DNA of 64,000 nt from Codonopsis lanceolata (GCA_013146195.2 CM028379.1:60771693-60835692), one strand, 5' to 3'. Shown: positions 23,256-35,870, numbered from the stretch's first letter. A program made the numbers and translations. Notes: generated by a model not told the origin, from the letters alone.

Positions 23256-26028
23256 TCAAAATTTTAAACAATTTAGAAAATTTGAAACATGCAAGCATTT
23301 AGTGTTCATATCAGCATGATTCAATCTGGTATCAATTTTATCCAGGTAAATAATACACTTAGCAACAACATCACAAATGAAATGAAAGCGAACATCAATG
23401 TGCTTAGCCCTATTGTGAAAAACTGGATTTTTACAAAGTTGGATACCGTTTTGACTATCAGAAGATACTACCACTTTGTCCTTTAAAAAACTGATTTCAG
23501 AAATTAAGTCTTTTAACCAAAGCGCTTCTTTAATACATTCGGTTATAACTATATATTCAGCGTTGGTTGTGGACAGGGCCACAACGGATTGCAGTTGAGA
23601 CTTCCAATTAATGCAAGAACCGCAAAGTGTGAGCACATAAGACGTGGTGGATTTCCTATTATCTCTATCATTGGCATAGTTTGAGTCAACATATCCTACC
23701 AATCTAACACCGTTTTTAAATTTGAAGAATTTCAATCCATAGTTCAAAGAATGTTTTAAGTACCGCAACAACCACTTAACGGCATGCCAATGGGGCAAGC
23801 CCGAGTTCGATATATAACGGCTAAGACAACTAATGGCTTAAGCTATGTCAGGGTGAGTACTAACCATCAAATACATAATGGAACCTATGAGATTGGAATA
23901 CAAAATTTTACTCATTTGATTCATTTCGAATTGATTTACAATTCAGACATCAAATTAGGGCATTCTTTACTAAGCATATATAATACAAAATGATCAAAAC
24001 CTTAAATAAACAAGATGAGGTTTTATAAACTTGCATGGGAACACATGAATATCAAAAACAGAGCATAGGAAGCATATATGTGTCCTCATTGACCTCAATC
24101 ATCATAAGCTTTGTTTCCTTAGGGTCAATGAGAATAAGTAGAAGAAGAAGAAGAGTAAAAATTTCAACACGAAAGCAAAGAAAGAAACTAATCAAAATAT
24201 TTTCAATATATGAAATTTGGTTCAAGTAAAAAAATGAGGATTTGCGGTCTCTAACTATGTTCATGCCAAGTATCTTACTAGCATCGCCTAAATATTTCAT
24301 GTCAAATTTAGCACTCAAGCAATTCTTAACATATTCAATTGATTTAGAGCATGGGCTAATAAGAAGCATGTCATCCACATATATGACAAGCAAGAAAATG
24401 ATTCTAAACATGTTAAGAACTTCATGAATGACTTATGAATGTTTCCAAATCATTTATAAACTAAGTAAACATGCTCACAATCAACAAGAAAACAAGAAGG
24501 CAAGCATACAATGCACATGCAAGAATACGGGGTGTTACAAAGACAATGATCATAGGCACTCCGCATAAATTTCAAATCTAGCAAGCATTGATCAAATTTT
24601 ATATTCCACATGCGAGGAGATTGTTTCAAGCCATATAAGAATTTCTTTAACAAGAACATATAGTCAGGACATTGATTATCCACATACCCCTCGGGTTGCC
24701 TCATATAGATTTTTTCATCTAAATCACCATGCAAAAAAGCAATTTTAACGTCCATTTGTTTCAATTCCCAATCAAATTGAGCTACCAAAGCAAGCATAAT
24801 CCTAACAGTTGTGAACTTAACTACCAGAGCAAAAATTTCAGTGTAATATATTCCTTCCTTTTAAGCAAAACCCTTAACCACTAATCTTGCTTTAAACCTT
24901 ATTGAATCAGATTCACATTTGATTTTATAAAGCCATTTACAAGCAACAACTAGACAGTTTTTCGGCTTAGGCACTAAAATCCAAGTTTGATTAATATGCA
25001 AAGAATTCATTTCATCATTCATAGCATTGATCCAATCATTGCAATTTTCAGATTTTAAAGATTGATTATAAGTTTTTTGGCTCGGAATTATCAATAGATT
25101 CAAGCACACCGAAAACAAATGAAGTCATATGAAAATCATCAAAACGATAAGGTTGCCTAACAAGGCGTCTAGGTCTATCACGAACAAGTTGATAGTCATG
25201 CAAATCATCTAAATCATGAATTTTATTTCGTTCATTTTCAATATCTTCATTTTTCTCATCAAGTTCATTTTCAGGAATATCATGTTCATTTTTAGAATTC
25301 TCATTTTCAGGAAATTCATGCAAATTTTCAGAATTCACATTTTCAAAATTATCACCAGTTTCAAAATTCACAATTTCAAGTTGGTCACTAGCCTCACTTG
25401 ATCCTAAGGGATGCTCTACCATAATGGGAGCCGGGAGGGATAGGTTCAACAAGAACAATCAAGCAGTGAAATTCATTTTCATTAAACACGACATCCCTAC
25501 TAATTATCACTTTAAATCACGGTTCCTCACGTAACCACAACCTATATCCTTTAAATGCCCTCTGGGTATCCCAAAAACATATATCTCACCGATCTAGGTT
25601 TAAGTTTATCTAGTCTCCTATGTGCATAGGCAGTACAACAAAAAATCTACAAGTTCGAGAAATCAACTTCCCTACCAAAAAACACTACCCCAAGACATCG
25701 ACCATGCAAGGGAATAGACGGGGACCTACTAATAAGGTAAGTGGAAGTCAAAACTGCCTTTCCCCAAAACTTTTTGGAGAGATCTGAAGTGGTTAACATG
25801 CTCCTCACATGTTCTAAAAGGGTTCTATTCATTCTTTCCACGACACCATTTTGTTGGGGATTATAAGGCACAATTTTATGCCTCTCAATCCCATTATGAG
25901 CACAAAAGTTATCCATGTCATGATTACAAAATTCTAACCCATTATCATTCATGAGTATCTTAATTTTAAGATCAATTTGGTTTTCAATCAAAGTTTTTCA
26001 GTTTTTAAATTTCTCAAACACTTCACCT
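23256..26028 (-). pseudogene. Copia C integrase-RT-RNase H fragment
   Basis: Reading the minus strand from 26028: C-terminal integrase core (NDNGLEF, PYNPQQNGVVERMNRTLLE) at 25991-25647, a Glu/Asn-rich linker (25458-25120), reverse transcriptase (WINAMNDEMNSL, ARLVVKGFA, FLHGDLDEKIYM, LYGLKQSPR, then YVDDMLL, the catalytic motif) at 25118-24052, and RNase H (GYVDSNYANDRDNRKSTT, KHIDVRFHF) at 23798-23256. Frameshifts and stops separate the pieces, for example near 24860 and 24440. The text begins abruptly inside integrase at the junction with the inverted LTR. It is a dead polyprotein piece. Confidence 0.88.
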
Positions 26029-27087
26029 TAGTAACTTATCTCAGCCCACTATGATGCTTGGCCCATCTCCAAGTGCAGCCCGTCCCTTTTAGAAGCCCCC
26101 TTTGTTAGTGAATTTAAATTCACGGATGATAGCTCATTCCTTATCCTTGGTGTGCCCTACCTTGTTGGTATATATTTATATCTTGCTGCTCATTGTGTTT
26201 TTTGAGAAGGCAGTGAACAGTGCAGAGGAAATCCAGTAGCAGCGCTCCTTTTCTCTCTTTCTTCTCTGTCCATTTCTGTCCCATTTAGATTTAGGTTGGA
26301 TACTCTCCTTCGTCATTATCCCTTTATGAGATTTGAGCTTGAGAGTTACCTAGACTAGTCTAGTGTTAGCTATGAGGGATTGGTCTTGGTCTTGTCGTTT
26401 CTTTGTGAGCGAGCTGTGAGTCGAGTGAACTGAGAGAGCTTGGGTTTGGGTCACGGGTTGCTGGATTGGGTGAGCTGTCTATTCCAGTCATCTTCTCCGG
26501 TTGTCCTCTCCGTTTAGTTGTCAGAGATTGGTCGAGCGTGTTCGTTGTGAGGCTCTAACCTTGGTTAAACAGTGGGCTAGTTCCTTATGGACTCATTGGT
26601 GGATATGGTTGGTGAAAGGGTTACTGAGCCAACGAGAGCCTAGTCGAGGTCTTCGACCGATTATGGCGAGTCGTGTCTTGGTACACGGCGACTTCATGCT
26701 CTCGTTTGTGCCTTCACATTTTGATCTGCTGTCATTTCTGTTATACTAACTGTTCTATTTTTACTGCCCTTAGTTTATGCTCACAGATTATTTCATACAC
26801 TGTTTTGCAGCTCTGTTCTTTCCTTCATTAAGATCACATCATATTTTACTCTATGTTCGTCTATAATAGTTGGTAAAATACGGGGACTGTGTTACCAGTT
26901 TATTTACTGTTTAGAGCCCAGTCTGTTAAAATGTTACCCCCACCCCGGTCTGTAATCGCGTGTGTGTGGTTATTTTAGTTATTCTGTAATAACTATTGTT
27001 ATCCGTTTCTTGGGTCTGTAATTTATCTGGTTACTCCATTTCTGTATGGGACTGTTCCGGGCGTTAGTGTGGTGCAAAACCACAACA
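26024..27087 (+). repeat. Right LTR of Copia C, inverted and 5'-truncated
   Basis: Reads on the + strand from ACCTTAGTAACTTATCTC to CCACAACA, so its outer end is again the LTR 3' end. By eye about 18 differences from the left LTR over the outer ~290 bp. Confidence 0.9.
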
Positions 27088-27454
27088 AAACCTATCACGA
27101 GATTTTCTTGAAAAGAGAAAGAAAGTAAACTAATATTGTAAAAAAAAAATTTGTTTACAAGTTAGTGGGTATTTGAATGAAAATCTGCACCGAGAGAAAG
27201 AAATTGAAGGAGATGAAGTCTTTTATTCTTTCTTACACACTTATGGTGGAATACATTGGGGAATGATCGGGGAAGAGAAATTTGTTCATTTGTTTTTTTT
27301 TTTTTAAATTATTCTTTGGGCTTGTTCAAGAAATCTCAATTAAAATGTTAAAATTTAGTTCTTTTCAATTATAGTAAAAGACATAATTGCTCAATTTAAA
27401 ATGTTTAAATTGTGTTATTTTCAATTCTAGTAAAAGAAGTAATTGCCCCCCTCA

Positions 27455-27772
27455 TGTAATTGAAATTTTGCTTATTTTAAAAAAAGGAGATAAAAGGTTT
27501 AATTTGTAATAAAATTGTTTGTACAAGGTTTGTTATGGTATGAATTCTAAGGGAATGGAGGGAAATCACCGGAAAACTCCCGCCACAGCCACGTCAGCTC
27601 CACGCAAGCGCCTGGCTCAACTTTTCGTAAAGGCTACTAACACCTAACAAACAGAAGGTTTGAATTGAAAAAAAAATCCAAGGTGTAGGTTTAAAAGGTC
27701 AAAATTGGAAACATGAGGTTTAATTTGCAATTCGTGAAATAAGATTAGGTTGTTTTTCTTTCCAATTATCTC
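27455..27772 (-). repeat. Right TIR of the MULE-like element
   Basis: Pairs with 21048-21340. The inner edge is near the stretch TAATTGAAATTTTG; the outer end reads AATTATCTC before the 9-bp duplication. Confidence 0.85.
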
Positions 27773-27781
27773 ATTTAAAAA

Positions 27782-29834
27782 TTAAGAAGATTCGAATTGA
27801 TAGAGGTGGAAAATATGTTGCTCCATTTGAAGATATATGCTAGAAATCTAGCACAATTCATCAAATGACGGCTCCATGTTCACCTCAATCAAATGGAGTT
27901 GCTAAAAGCAAGAATCGTACCCTTAAGGAGATGATGACTCAACTTTCTGTAAAGATAAGACTCTATATGAGCTATGGAATGTTCGAAAACCATCTTATCT
28001 ATACCTTAAAGTGTGGGGTGTTTAGCTAAGGTTGAAGCACCTAAACATAAAAAAGTTAGAATCGTTCCTACAACGATTGATTGCATTTTCATAGGATATG
28101 CTAAAAATAGTAGTGCACAAATCGGAAATTCCTGACATAAATGAAGGAACGACCATAGAATCAAGGAATGTTGTATTCTTTGAAAATATCTTTCCTTGTA
28201 GTGAAAGGAAAAAAGCAAGTTCTAGCAAGAGAACTTATGAAACTGTCAATGATTCTTCTCAAGAAGAAGAAGAAGAACCGAGGCGCAGTAATAGGGTAAG
28301 AGTTGCTAAAACTTTTGGTCTTGATTTAGTATCTTACATGTGAGAAAACGAACCTAGAACTGTTCAAGAAGTTTTATCTAGTCCAGATGCTCTGTTCCAG
28401 ATGCAAATCGTTGGGTTGCAAATGGATCCTTAAAATGTATAAGGTGGACGGATCTATTGAAAAGTATAAAGCCCGTATGGTAGCAAAAGGGTTTAAACAT
28501 AACGAAGGCTATGACTTCTTCGACATATATGCTCATGTCATGAGAATTACGTCCATTCGAGTTCTCATAGTTATTGCAGCATTGAATAACTTGAGATATA
28601 TCAAATGGACATAAAAATAGTCTTCTTAAATAAAGAGCTAGATGAAAAGATTTACATGGACCAACACGAGGGGTTTGTTGCTCCTCGAAGAGAGCAAAAG
28701 GTGTATAAACTTGTAAATTCATTGTATGGACTAAAACAAGCAACTACATAATTGCATGAAAAGTTTGACCGAACAATGTTATCAAACGGTTTCAAAATTA
28801 ATGAATGTGACAAGTGTGTCTACATTAAAGTACTGCTAATGCTTACGTCATTGTTTGTCTTTATGTAGATGACATGTTAATTATGTATATCATGAATACT
28901 AAAAACATGTTAATGAAACACTTTGACATGAAATATATAAGGCCAGTTAATGTTATATTAGGGATGAAGATATCTAAAACATGAGATGGAATAGTCTTGT
29001 CACAATCCCATTACGTTGAGAATGTTTTAGGGAAATTCAATGTGTTTGATAGCCGTCCAGTTAAGATGCAAGTAGACTTGAGTCTACACTTAGCCAAGAA
29101 TAGGGGAGAACCAGTTTCTCAACAAGAATATGTTAATTGGAAGTTTGATGTACTTAATCAATTGTATGCTGTCATATGTTGCATATTCAGTGAGTAAACT
29201 AAGTAAGTTCATAAGTAATCCTAGCCAGGATCATTGGAAAGCCATAAGTAGGGTACTTAGATATTTAAAGTATACAATATTTTATAATAGATATCCAGCG
29301 GTGTTTGAAGGATACTGCGATGCTAATTGGATATCTTACACAAAAGACTTCAAATGTACAAGTGGTTGCGTGTTTACTATAGGTAGTGGAACGGTGTCAT
29401 GGAAATCTTGTAAGAAAACATGTATAGCTTGATCCACCATGGAATCTGAATTCATTACTTTAAACAAAGTTGGTGATGAAGCTAAGTTGCTTAGAAATTT
29501 ATTTGGAAGATATTAATTGTTTGAGTAAACTAGTGCCTACTGTGCTAATACATTGGGATATTCAATAGGTAGGGCACAAAGTAGCATGGAGAATGGTAAG
29601 TCTAGACACATTTGTTGTAGACACAATACCATTAGACAATTGATCTCAAATGGAGTTATTTCTATTGAATATGTAAAGTCAAAAGAAAACCTAGCTGATT
29701 CTTTTACGGAAGGAATCAATCGAGATCAAATGTATACATTGTTAAGGAGAATGAGTTTAAAATCCACAAAAAAAAAAAATCATAGTGGTTACTCAACCTT
29801 GAGAATTGGATATCCCAAAACATTGGTTCAATGA
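27782..29834 (+). pseudogene. Copia B integrase (rest), RT and RNase H relic
   Basis: Starts in the integrase core (RIDRGGKYVAPFE, then SPQSNGVAKSKNRTLKEMM at about 27883-27930), continues through a linker with EEEEEPRRSNRVR (about 28260), reverse transcriptase (KYKARMVAKGFKH, SLYGLKQ, CLYVDDMLI at about 28860) and RNase H (YCDANWISYTKDFKCTSGCVF at about 29316; IEYVKSKENLADSFTEG near 29670). The RNase H end is normal for Copia. Many stops and small deletions make it inactive. Its first codons join, across the insertions, to the part ending at 20367. Confidence 0.85.
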
Positions 29835-30316
29835 GACAACTAAGTTATGAAAGTTCGGTTGAACACTTGGAAACATGTTTCAACTCATTCTTAAAACATC
29901 CAAGTGAGTAACCTACAACAATGGTGTTAAGTTAAATACTTAATGATTTCTATACCTAAAAGGTGGAGTATGGCATGATACTCTTTATAGGAGATCGCCT
30001 ATATATGTGAAAAGTAAATGGTCATTTCTAATAGAACACTTATGAAACTATGATATTGCCCAAGGCCGAAATGGACACAACGTGAGAATGAAAAATGTTA
30101 GAGTCGTTATTGTGTAAATAATATTGTCTTGGTTTATACTGTAAAGTCGATTAGTTCAAACTATCGCGTTATTAATTAAGTGACTAGTAAATCGATTGAA
30201 TTTTACTAAGGAAGCTTCAAGGCCAAAAATTACCTATCATGTTGCAATGACGATTCACGGAACTTCCAAGAGAGTCTGCATACATGGATGCATTAATTGT
30301 CATTCATGTGGGGAAT
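29835..30316 (+). other. Copia B 3' untranslated region
   Basis: Non-coding stretch between the RNase H end and the purine tract, usual in this kind of Copia element. It includes a GGTGGAGTATGG stretch near 29961. No other feature seen. Confidence 0.5.
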
Positions 30317-30465
30317 TGTTAAAAATTGGTTAAAAAATTGACGTTTGACCAATGTTTGAGCAAGTTTCTTAAATAGTTCTATTTACAGATCGGTGCAATG
30401 GCTCACGGAAAAATTGAAAGTTACTTAAACCCTCGTAATCTGTGTATCAGATCAACATAATATAT
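30317..30465 (+). repeat. Start of the Copia B 3' LTR, cut by a LINE
   Basis: Begins TGTTAAAAATTGG immediately after the purine tract GTGGGGAAT. The remaining sequence stops at the TA-rich stretch where the LINE poly(A) begins. No 5' LTR is left for comparison. Confidence 0.55.
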
Positions 30466-30476
30466 ATATATATATA

Positions 30477-30520
30477 TTTTTTTATTTTTTTTATTTATTT
30501 TTTTTTATTTTTTTTTTTTT
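30477..30520 (-). repeat. Poly(A) tail of the LINE (T-rich on + strand)
   Basis: T-rich run with occasional A immediately before the conserved 3' end of the LINE; a short (TA)n run precedes it at about 30459-30476. Confidence 0.8.
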
Positions 30521-30776
30521 GATAGAAGCAGGGCGGCACCTGCGAGATTTTATTAGAGATGAAAAGGAAAAACAAACTTAAGGGGAACAACCAGCCTTAC
30601 CCTTTGAACGGGGGGACAAAGGAGCCTTACCTCAAAAGAAATACAACAGGAAAAGAGAACACTAAGAGACTCTAATCCTAGCCATGCTCGAGCATCTAAA
30701 ATAATATTAGACCTAATAGAATTAGGCAAATCTGGGCGAATGAAAAGTAAGGTTACAAGCGAGAATCAATAGCGGA

Positions 30777-33700
30777 TTAGCCAAACCATCGCAACAAAAT
30801 TTGCCTCGCGAAAACAATGATTGACGAGAGAAGTTTAAGTTTTCTTTGCATCATACCAATAGCCCGAACAAAGTAAGCCAATGACCAAGGAGGGCGAGAG
30901 CTGGAAAGTATATCACAAATGACTTTAGAGTCGATATCAACTAACACGTCATGAATACCTTGCCTTTGAATCCATTCAATGCCTTGAAACAAAGCTCTCA
31001 TTTCAGCAATAGTGTTGGTGGACTGCCCATAAAAAGAACTATAAGCATAGATCACATCTCCTTTGCAATCCCGAATAACACCACCTCCACCACTACTACC
31101 TGGGTTTCCACAACACGCCCATCGAATTTAGCTTGAGAGAACCTGAGGAGGCTTGGACCAATGAACGGCCGAACAAGAACCTTCTTTCGCATTAGCATAT
31201 GAGACTATAAAACCGTGAGATTGGCGAAAGCCAATGAAGTTCAGGCGCTTAAAATACTATGAAGGTCGAATCAATTGCAAAAGAAATGGGATGGAGATTA
31301 CGGCTACCATCGAAGATAACTGCATTTCTAAACTTCCATATATTCCATAAAATGATAGAAGGCAAAAGGATGAGAGTCACCGACTTGGCCATGCACCAAT
31401 TTGCCATGCAACGCTGCTTAATGGAAGACCCAGAAAGAGATATACCATGAGGAAGGAAAGCCTTCCAAGTTTGAACCGCTGCTTCGCTATGAATAAATAG
31501 ATGCTGGAAGGATTCGATTTGATGTGTAGAGCAACAAACACATTTTGAAGCCAATTTGAAACCTTTTTTGAGCAGCCCTTCGTCGACAGGAAGCCGACCC
31601 ATTAATAAACGCCACATAAATATGCCAATTAAGCAGGAAGAAACTTGTGCGGATAAAATTATCAGCCAACGAAGTAGACGAAGCAGCAACAACCAACTCT
31701 CTCGCAGAAGTAAGAGTAAAATTGCCTGACGCCGTACCCTTCCAGAAAGGCTTATCAGGCTGATTTGAGGTAAAAATTCTGTTGGCAGAAATTTCACGAA
31801 TGGCATTAGCGGCGAGAATGGAGTAAGCATTGGGAGAAGGATGCCATTTCCATCAAACAGATCTCGAACTTTATCAGCCACACAATCCAGCGGCCTGACA
31901 ATACATTGGTTTGGAATCCACCGATCAAACCAAATAGAAATATCCCCAGCACCCACTATCCAGCCTATATTCGGCTCGGCCAAGGATTTAATTTCTTGAA
32001 GCCTTTTCCAAATATGAGAGCCGTTACTTGAGGAGATAACCACATGGGCGATTCTGATGTTAGCCTTGAGGAATTTAGACCACAGACTATCCACAGTTCT
32101 AAATCTCCACCACAATTTAACTGAGAAGGCCTTGACCAAAGAGAGTAAGGATGGAATGCCTATACCTCCAGAATTTTTAGGAAGACAACAAGTATGCCAA
32201 GCAACCCAATGAGACTTGAAGCGGCCCTCAACATTACCCCAGAAGAAATTTGCGAAAAACTTTTCGATGGATTTAATAACTGCCACAGGAGGAGCAAGGG
32301 AAGCAAAGAGATATGCGGTGATAGATTGAAGGACATGATTTATGAGAGTGACTCGGCCAGCCTGATTAAGAAAACAGCCAATCCAAGAATCAATTTTGTT
32401 CTGTAATTTAAGAGTGAGCGGATCAAATAATCGTTTGGTACGCCTCCCAAAATAGATGGGACAGCCTAGATAAGTCATAGGCAACGTACCCAATTGAAAT
32501 CCTGAATAGGTAACAAGGTTTATTGCTCGAGAAGAGGAGAGAGAGGGATTTACAAAGATTTGGCTTTTATCTCGATTAACCATCTGACCCGAAATGGACA
32601 TATACGAAGCAATAAAATCAGAGTGTTTCTTCAGGGAATGTTGGCTGCCATTGCAAAAGATAATGATGTCGTCGGCAAAAGCAAGATGCGACACAATAGG
32701 ACATCCACTCGAAGACGAATAGCAAAGACTTTGGTTCTCATTATGCATCAAGTTCAAACCACACGAAAAAACCTGCGGCGATAATAAAGAGGCTTGGTGA
32801 AAGAGGATCACCTTGGCGAAGACCACACTTAGAAGGGAAGAAGCCAGCAACATCACCGTTAACCAGAACCGAGAACCAGTTGTCAGAAATAAGTCTCCAG
32901 ACATAATCAATAAAAACTTCATGGAATCCAAACTTGCGAAGGACTTGTATTAGGAAAACCCAAGAGACTTTATCAAACGCCTTAGCCATATCAAGTTTTA
33001 AAACCACATTAGATCCCTGAACCTTCTTGCCAGTGAAGACCAACTCTTGGCGAGAAGAACATTATCTGAATGACTCGCCCTTTAGTGAAAGCACTCGATT
33101 AGGGGAAATTATATGAGGCATGATCTTTGCAAGGCGAAGCTAGGATTTTAGAGATTATTTTATGGCGAAGTTCTGAGAGACTTATGGGTCTGAGATCTTT
33201 AAAAGAAGAGGGAGTCTCAACTTTCGGGATAGTGACAAGAAGAGTACTAGACCAAGATTTAGGGAGAGAAAATCCAGCAAAGAATTCCTTGATAGCCTCG
33301 TGAAGATCAAACTTGATAATATCCCAGCAAGTCGCGAAAAAATGACCAGTAAATCCATCCGGACCTGCAGCACTGTCACCACTCAGGCTCGAAATAGTCT
33401 GCCAGATTTCTTGCAGAGAAGGAGTAGAGATAAGGTCTTGATTCCAATCCTCCAAAACCAAATTAGGAATCATGTTCAGATCACCAATCACAGGGGGAGA
33501 GTCCTCTTGCAGTTGGGAGCGAAAATATTCAACAGCTCCAGATTTTACATCATCAGCATTGTTAAGAAGAGTGCCTTCCGTGTTACGGATAGAATGAATA
33601 TGAAGTTTGCGCTGAGCTTGCCGAACAGAAGAGTGAAAAAGTTTAGAATTGCCCTCCCCATCCTTAAACCACTTTATTTTTGATTTTTGCCGCCAAAAAG

Positions 33701-34714
33701 CCTCCTCCAGAGAGATAGAGTGCATGCGGAGGCTTGAGCATGCATCAAATTAGACCTATTCTCATTGGAACTATTTATTTCAAAGAAAAGCTCCTGTTCC
33801 AAGACTGCCTCTTCAGCTTCTTTAAGAGCTGAAAATATGTTTCCAAAAACAGCTTTATTCCATAGACGCAAAACTTTCTTCGTACTTTTCAATTTGTTCG
33901 CAAAACGGACCATTGGACGACCCTCAACTGAAATTTCCCAAGCTTCTTTCACAGCATCTAAGAAAGTTGTGTGGCTGGTCCAAACATTTAGGAACGAAGG
34001 CTGAAGATTTTCGGGGCTCAGAAGCAGAAAACCGCAATAATAATGGGCTGTGATCCGAGCAAGTTCGATTTAGATGCTCCACCGAGGAATTTGAAAAAGA
34101 GTCCAGCCATGATGTATTACATAAGACCCGATCAATCCGTTCATGTATAGTGGCATTCCCCTCCCTTTTATTCCACCAAGTGAATTGAGTACCAGAAAAT
34201 CCCAAATCAATAAGACCCGTGGCTGATATGCAAGCATGAAAATCTAAGGCGCCTGATTGATCCCACGGACGACCCCCAGATTTTTCCTCTGGATGTAAAA
34301 TGATGTTAAAATCTCCACCAACTGCCCATGGAGAATCTGAAACCTGAAGACTAATATCAATAAGATCATTCCATAAGAGCTGCCTTTCAGGAGCAGAACA
34401 CTTGGCATAAACTCCGGTATAGAAAATTGGGGTGCCATGTATAATGCTTGATCAGTAGAGTGATTTCTTTGAGAAGATTCACTAACAAGAGAACAAGTAA
34501 AAAGAAGACTTGACAAAAACCAAATGGAACTTGTAGAGTTTGAGAAACAATACCGAAACCGGAGGCGGCGGGAGATTAGTGAAGCCTATCGATTAATCAT
34601 TGGTTCAAAAAGCGCTAAAGAGACTTTATGAAAGCAAGCAAGGTGTTTAATACGAGCAATGGTAACATCGTTACCAAGACCATGAGCATTCCAGAACAAG
34701 GCCTTAATTTCCAT
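30777..34714 (-). pseudogene. LINE ORF2: endonuclease, reverse transcriptase, RNase H
   Basis: Starts at 34714 with MEIKALFWNAHGLG, the usual N-terminus of plant L1 apurinic-type endonuclease; the endonuclease continues to about 33924 (WWNKREG, IHERIDRVLCN, SDHSPLLL). Reverse transcriptase follows at about 33725-31900: KIKWFKDGEGNSKLFH, GPDGF, KLDMAKAFDKVSW, GLRQGDPLSPSLF and the catalytic FADDIIIF, all present. A zinc-binding reverse-transcriptase-associated region lies near 31700-31500 and an RNase H domain at 31055-30777 (AEMRALFQGIEW, DSKVICD). The frame is broken in at least the places near 34590, 33090, 32740 and 31250. It copied LINE RNA at the nicked target. Confidence 0.87.
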
Positions 34715-34901
34715 GAGAATCAGAGGTATGAGAGCCTGAACTTTTGGCTTTGGATCTAGTGAGCCTACCCGATTGAGGAGCAGATTTATTCTTACTTGAC
34801 GCCCCTGTTTCAGTTGAGGGCTTCCGGAGTTGCGCTCATCCATCTCCCTTCCTCTTCAATGATGTCTAAAATAGCAAATCTGTTTGGGGACCTGTATAGG
34901 G

Positions 34902-35870
34902 TCACTCTTGGTGTCGAAATTTGTAGCATGAAGTCGATTCAATGTATGCCCAGCATTGTATTAACAGCAGCCTGACCGCATTCTGCCAAGTTAGGAAAAT
35001 TATTAAGATGTTGTGAGATATCTTTTGAGATTTGGTCACTTCATTCAGTATGGAATTTAGTTGATGGGGGCTTTGGCCAGAATTATCGATAACATCATTA
35101 ATATTTGCTTGTGCCGCTGTTTCATCCGCTTGAATGTTTTCTGATTCCAAAACCTCATCAATAGAAGGCTGAGAGCTTGGCATTGCTGAGGGTGGGTTAT
35201 CTTTAGCCGAGTGGTTGGGGGTTTTGTCAAGCGAAGTGGTGGTGTCTTTCTTTTTAGGAGTCCAGCGTTGGCCATTGGGAATAGAAGAAGGCTTTTCTGG
35301 GGTTCTTTAGCCAGGAGGGGTAGGGTTTGGGTAGGAAGATCGGGATGTTTTATTCGGCAAGATAATTCTTGGTGGCCTTGTCGCATGCAATGAGTGCAAT
35401 AAAAGGTTTATTCTCAGCCTCTATTCTTTGCCAGAAACTGGGAAAAACACCTCCACAGTCAACCCATACGCGAGAGGGACAATCTTTTAATAGGTCAATT
35501 TCCACACAGATCCGTGCAACACTAGGCCGGGATAGGTTCAATGTAGGCTGGTCTAACATGAGGGGCCTTCCAAATAGAGCTGCAAGAGAGAATAAGGTTG
35601 ACTTATTAAAGAGATGAATGGGCAGTCCGGGAAGGGAGAACCAGACCGGGACAATAGAGCTCTCAACATCTGGACGAAAATCGGGTGTCCATTTAAATAC
35701 ACGCATAGGGAAGCGACCAAGATACCATTGGTCTTTGATCCAAAGGCGTTGATAATCCTCATCACAATGAACTTGGATTAGTATGTGCTTCGTATCAAGA
35801 TGTCCCAAGGTCACAGCTGTCTTTAAGCCGAAAGTATTAATATGTTTTTTGATGCCCTCCATTGATGGCC
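34902..35870 (-). pseudogene. LINE ORF1: DUF4283 RNA-binding protein
   Basis: The segment 35862-35350 contains the DUF4283 domain (HILIQVHCDEDYQRLW, GRFPMRVFKWTPDF, VPVWFSLPGLPIHLF, LNLSRPSVARICVEIDLLK, VWVDCGG). This domain, usually followed by a CCHC knuckle, is the nucleic-acid-binding protein of plant L1 elements. The knuckle is not clearly intact after the frame changes near 35350. The region 35386-34902 holds Pro/Ser-rich linker text in shifted frames. The N-terminal few dozen residues are missing or shifted upstream of 35862. Confidence 0.82.

Larger units (their letters stand above)
21863..27087 (-). mobile_element. Copia C: Copia element with inverted LTRs
   Basis: A minus-strand pol fragment (RNase H, RT, part of integrase) lies between two ~1.1-kb LTRs of opposite orientation. 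A perfect 5-bp direct repeat AAACC flanks the unit (21858-21862 and 27088-27092), showing it entered the MULE as one integration. The left LTR is in normal place and preceded by a purine tract; the right LTR is reversed and lacks its first ~40 bp. Gag, protease, N-terminal integrase and primer site are absent. Confidence 0.85.
21048..27772. mobile_element. MULE-like element in Copia B, carrying Copia C
   Basis: Long inverted repeats of about 300 bp start GAG(T/A)TA at each end, and a perfect 9-bp direct repeat ATTTAAAAA (21039-21047 and 27773-27781) flanks them; a 9-bp duplication is the mark of Mutator-like elements. Without Copia C it is about 1.5 kb and has no transposase, so it is non-autonomous. 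Its left interior (21345-21860) is relatively G+C-rich, of unknown origin. Confidence 0.85.
19351..30465 (+). mobile_element. Copia B: 5'-truncated Copia element, interrupted by three insertions
   Basis: Protease-integrase text at 19351-20364 and integrase-RT-RNase H text at 27782-29834 belong to one + strand element. The break falls inside the integrase core and is filled by a Tourist-like MITE and a MULE-like element; a Stowaway-like MITE interrupts the first part. A purine tract (GTGGGGAAT) and the start of a 3' LTR follow at 30308-30465, where a LINE cuts in. Confidence 0.85.
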
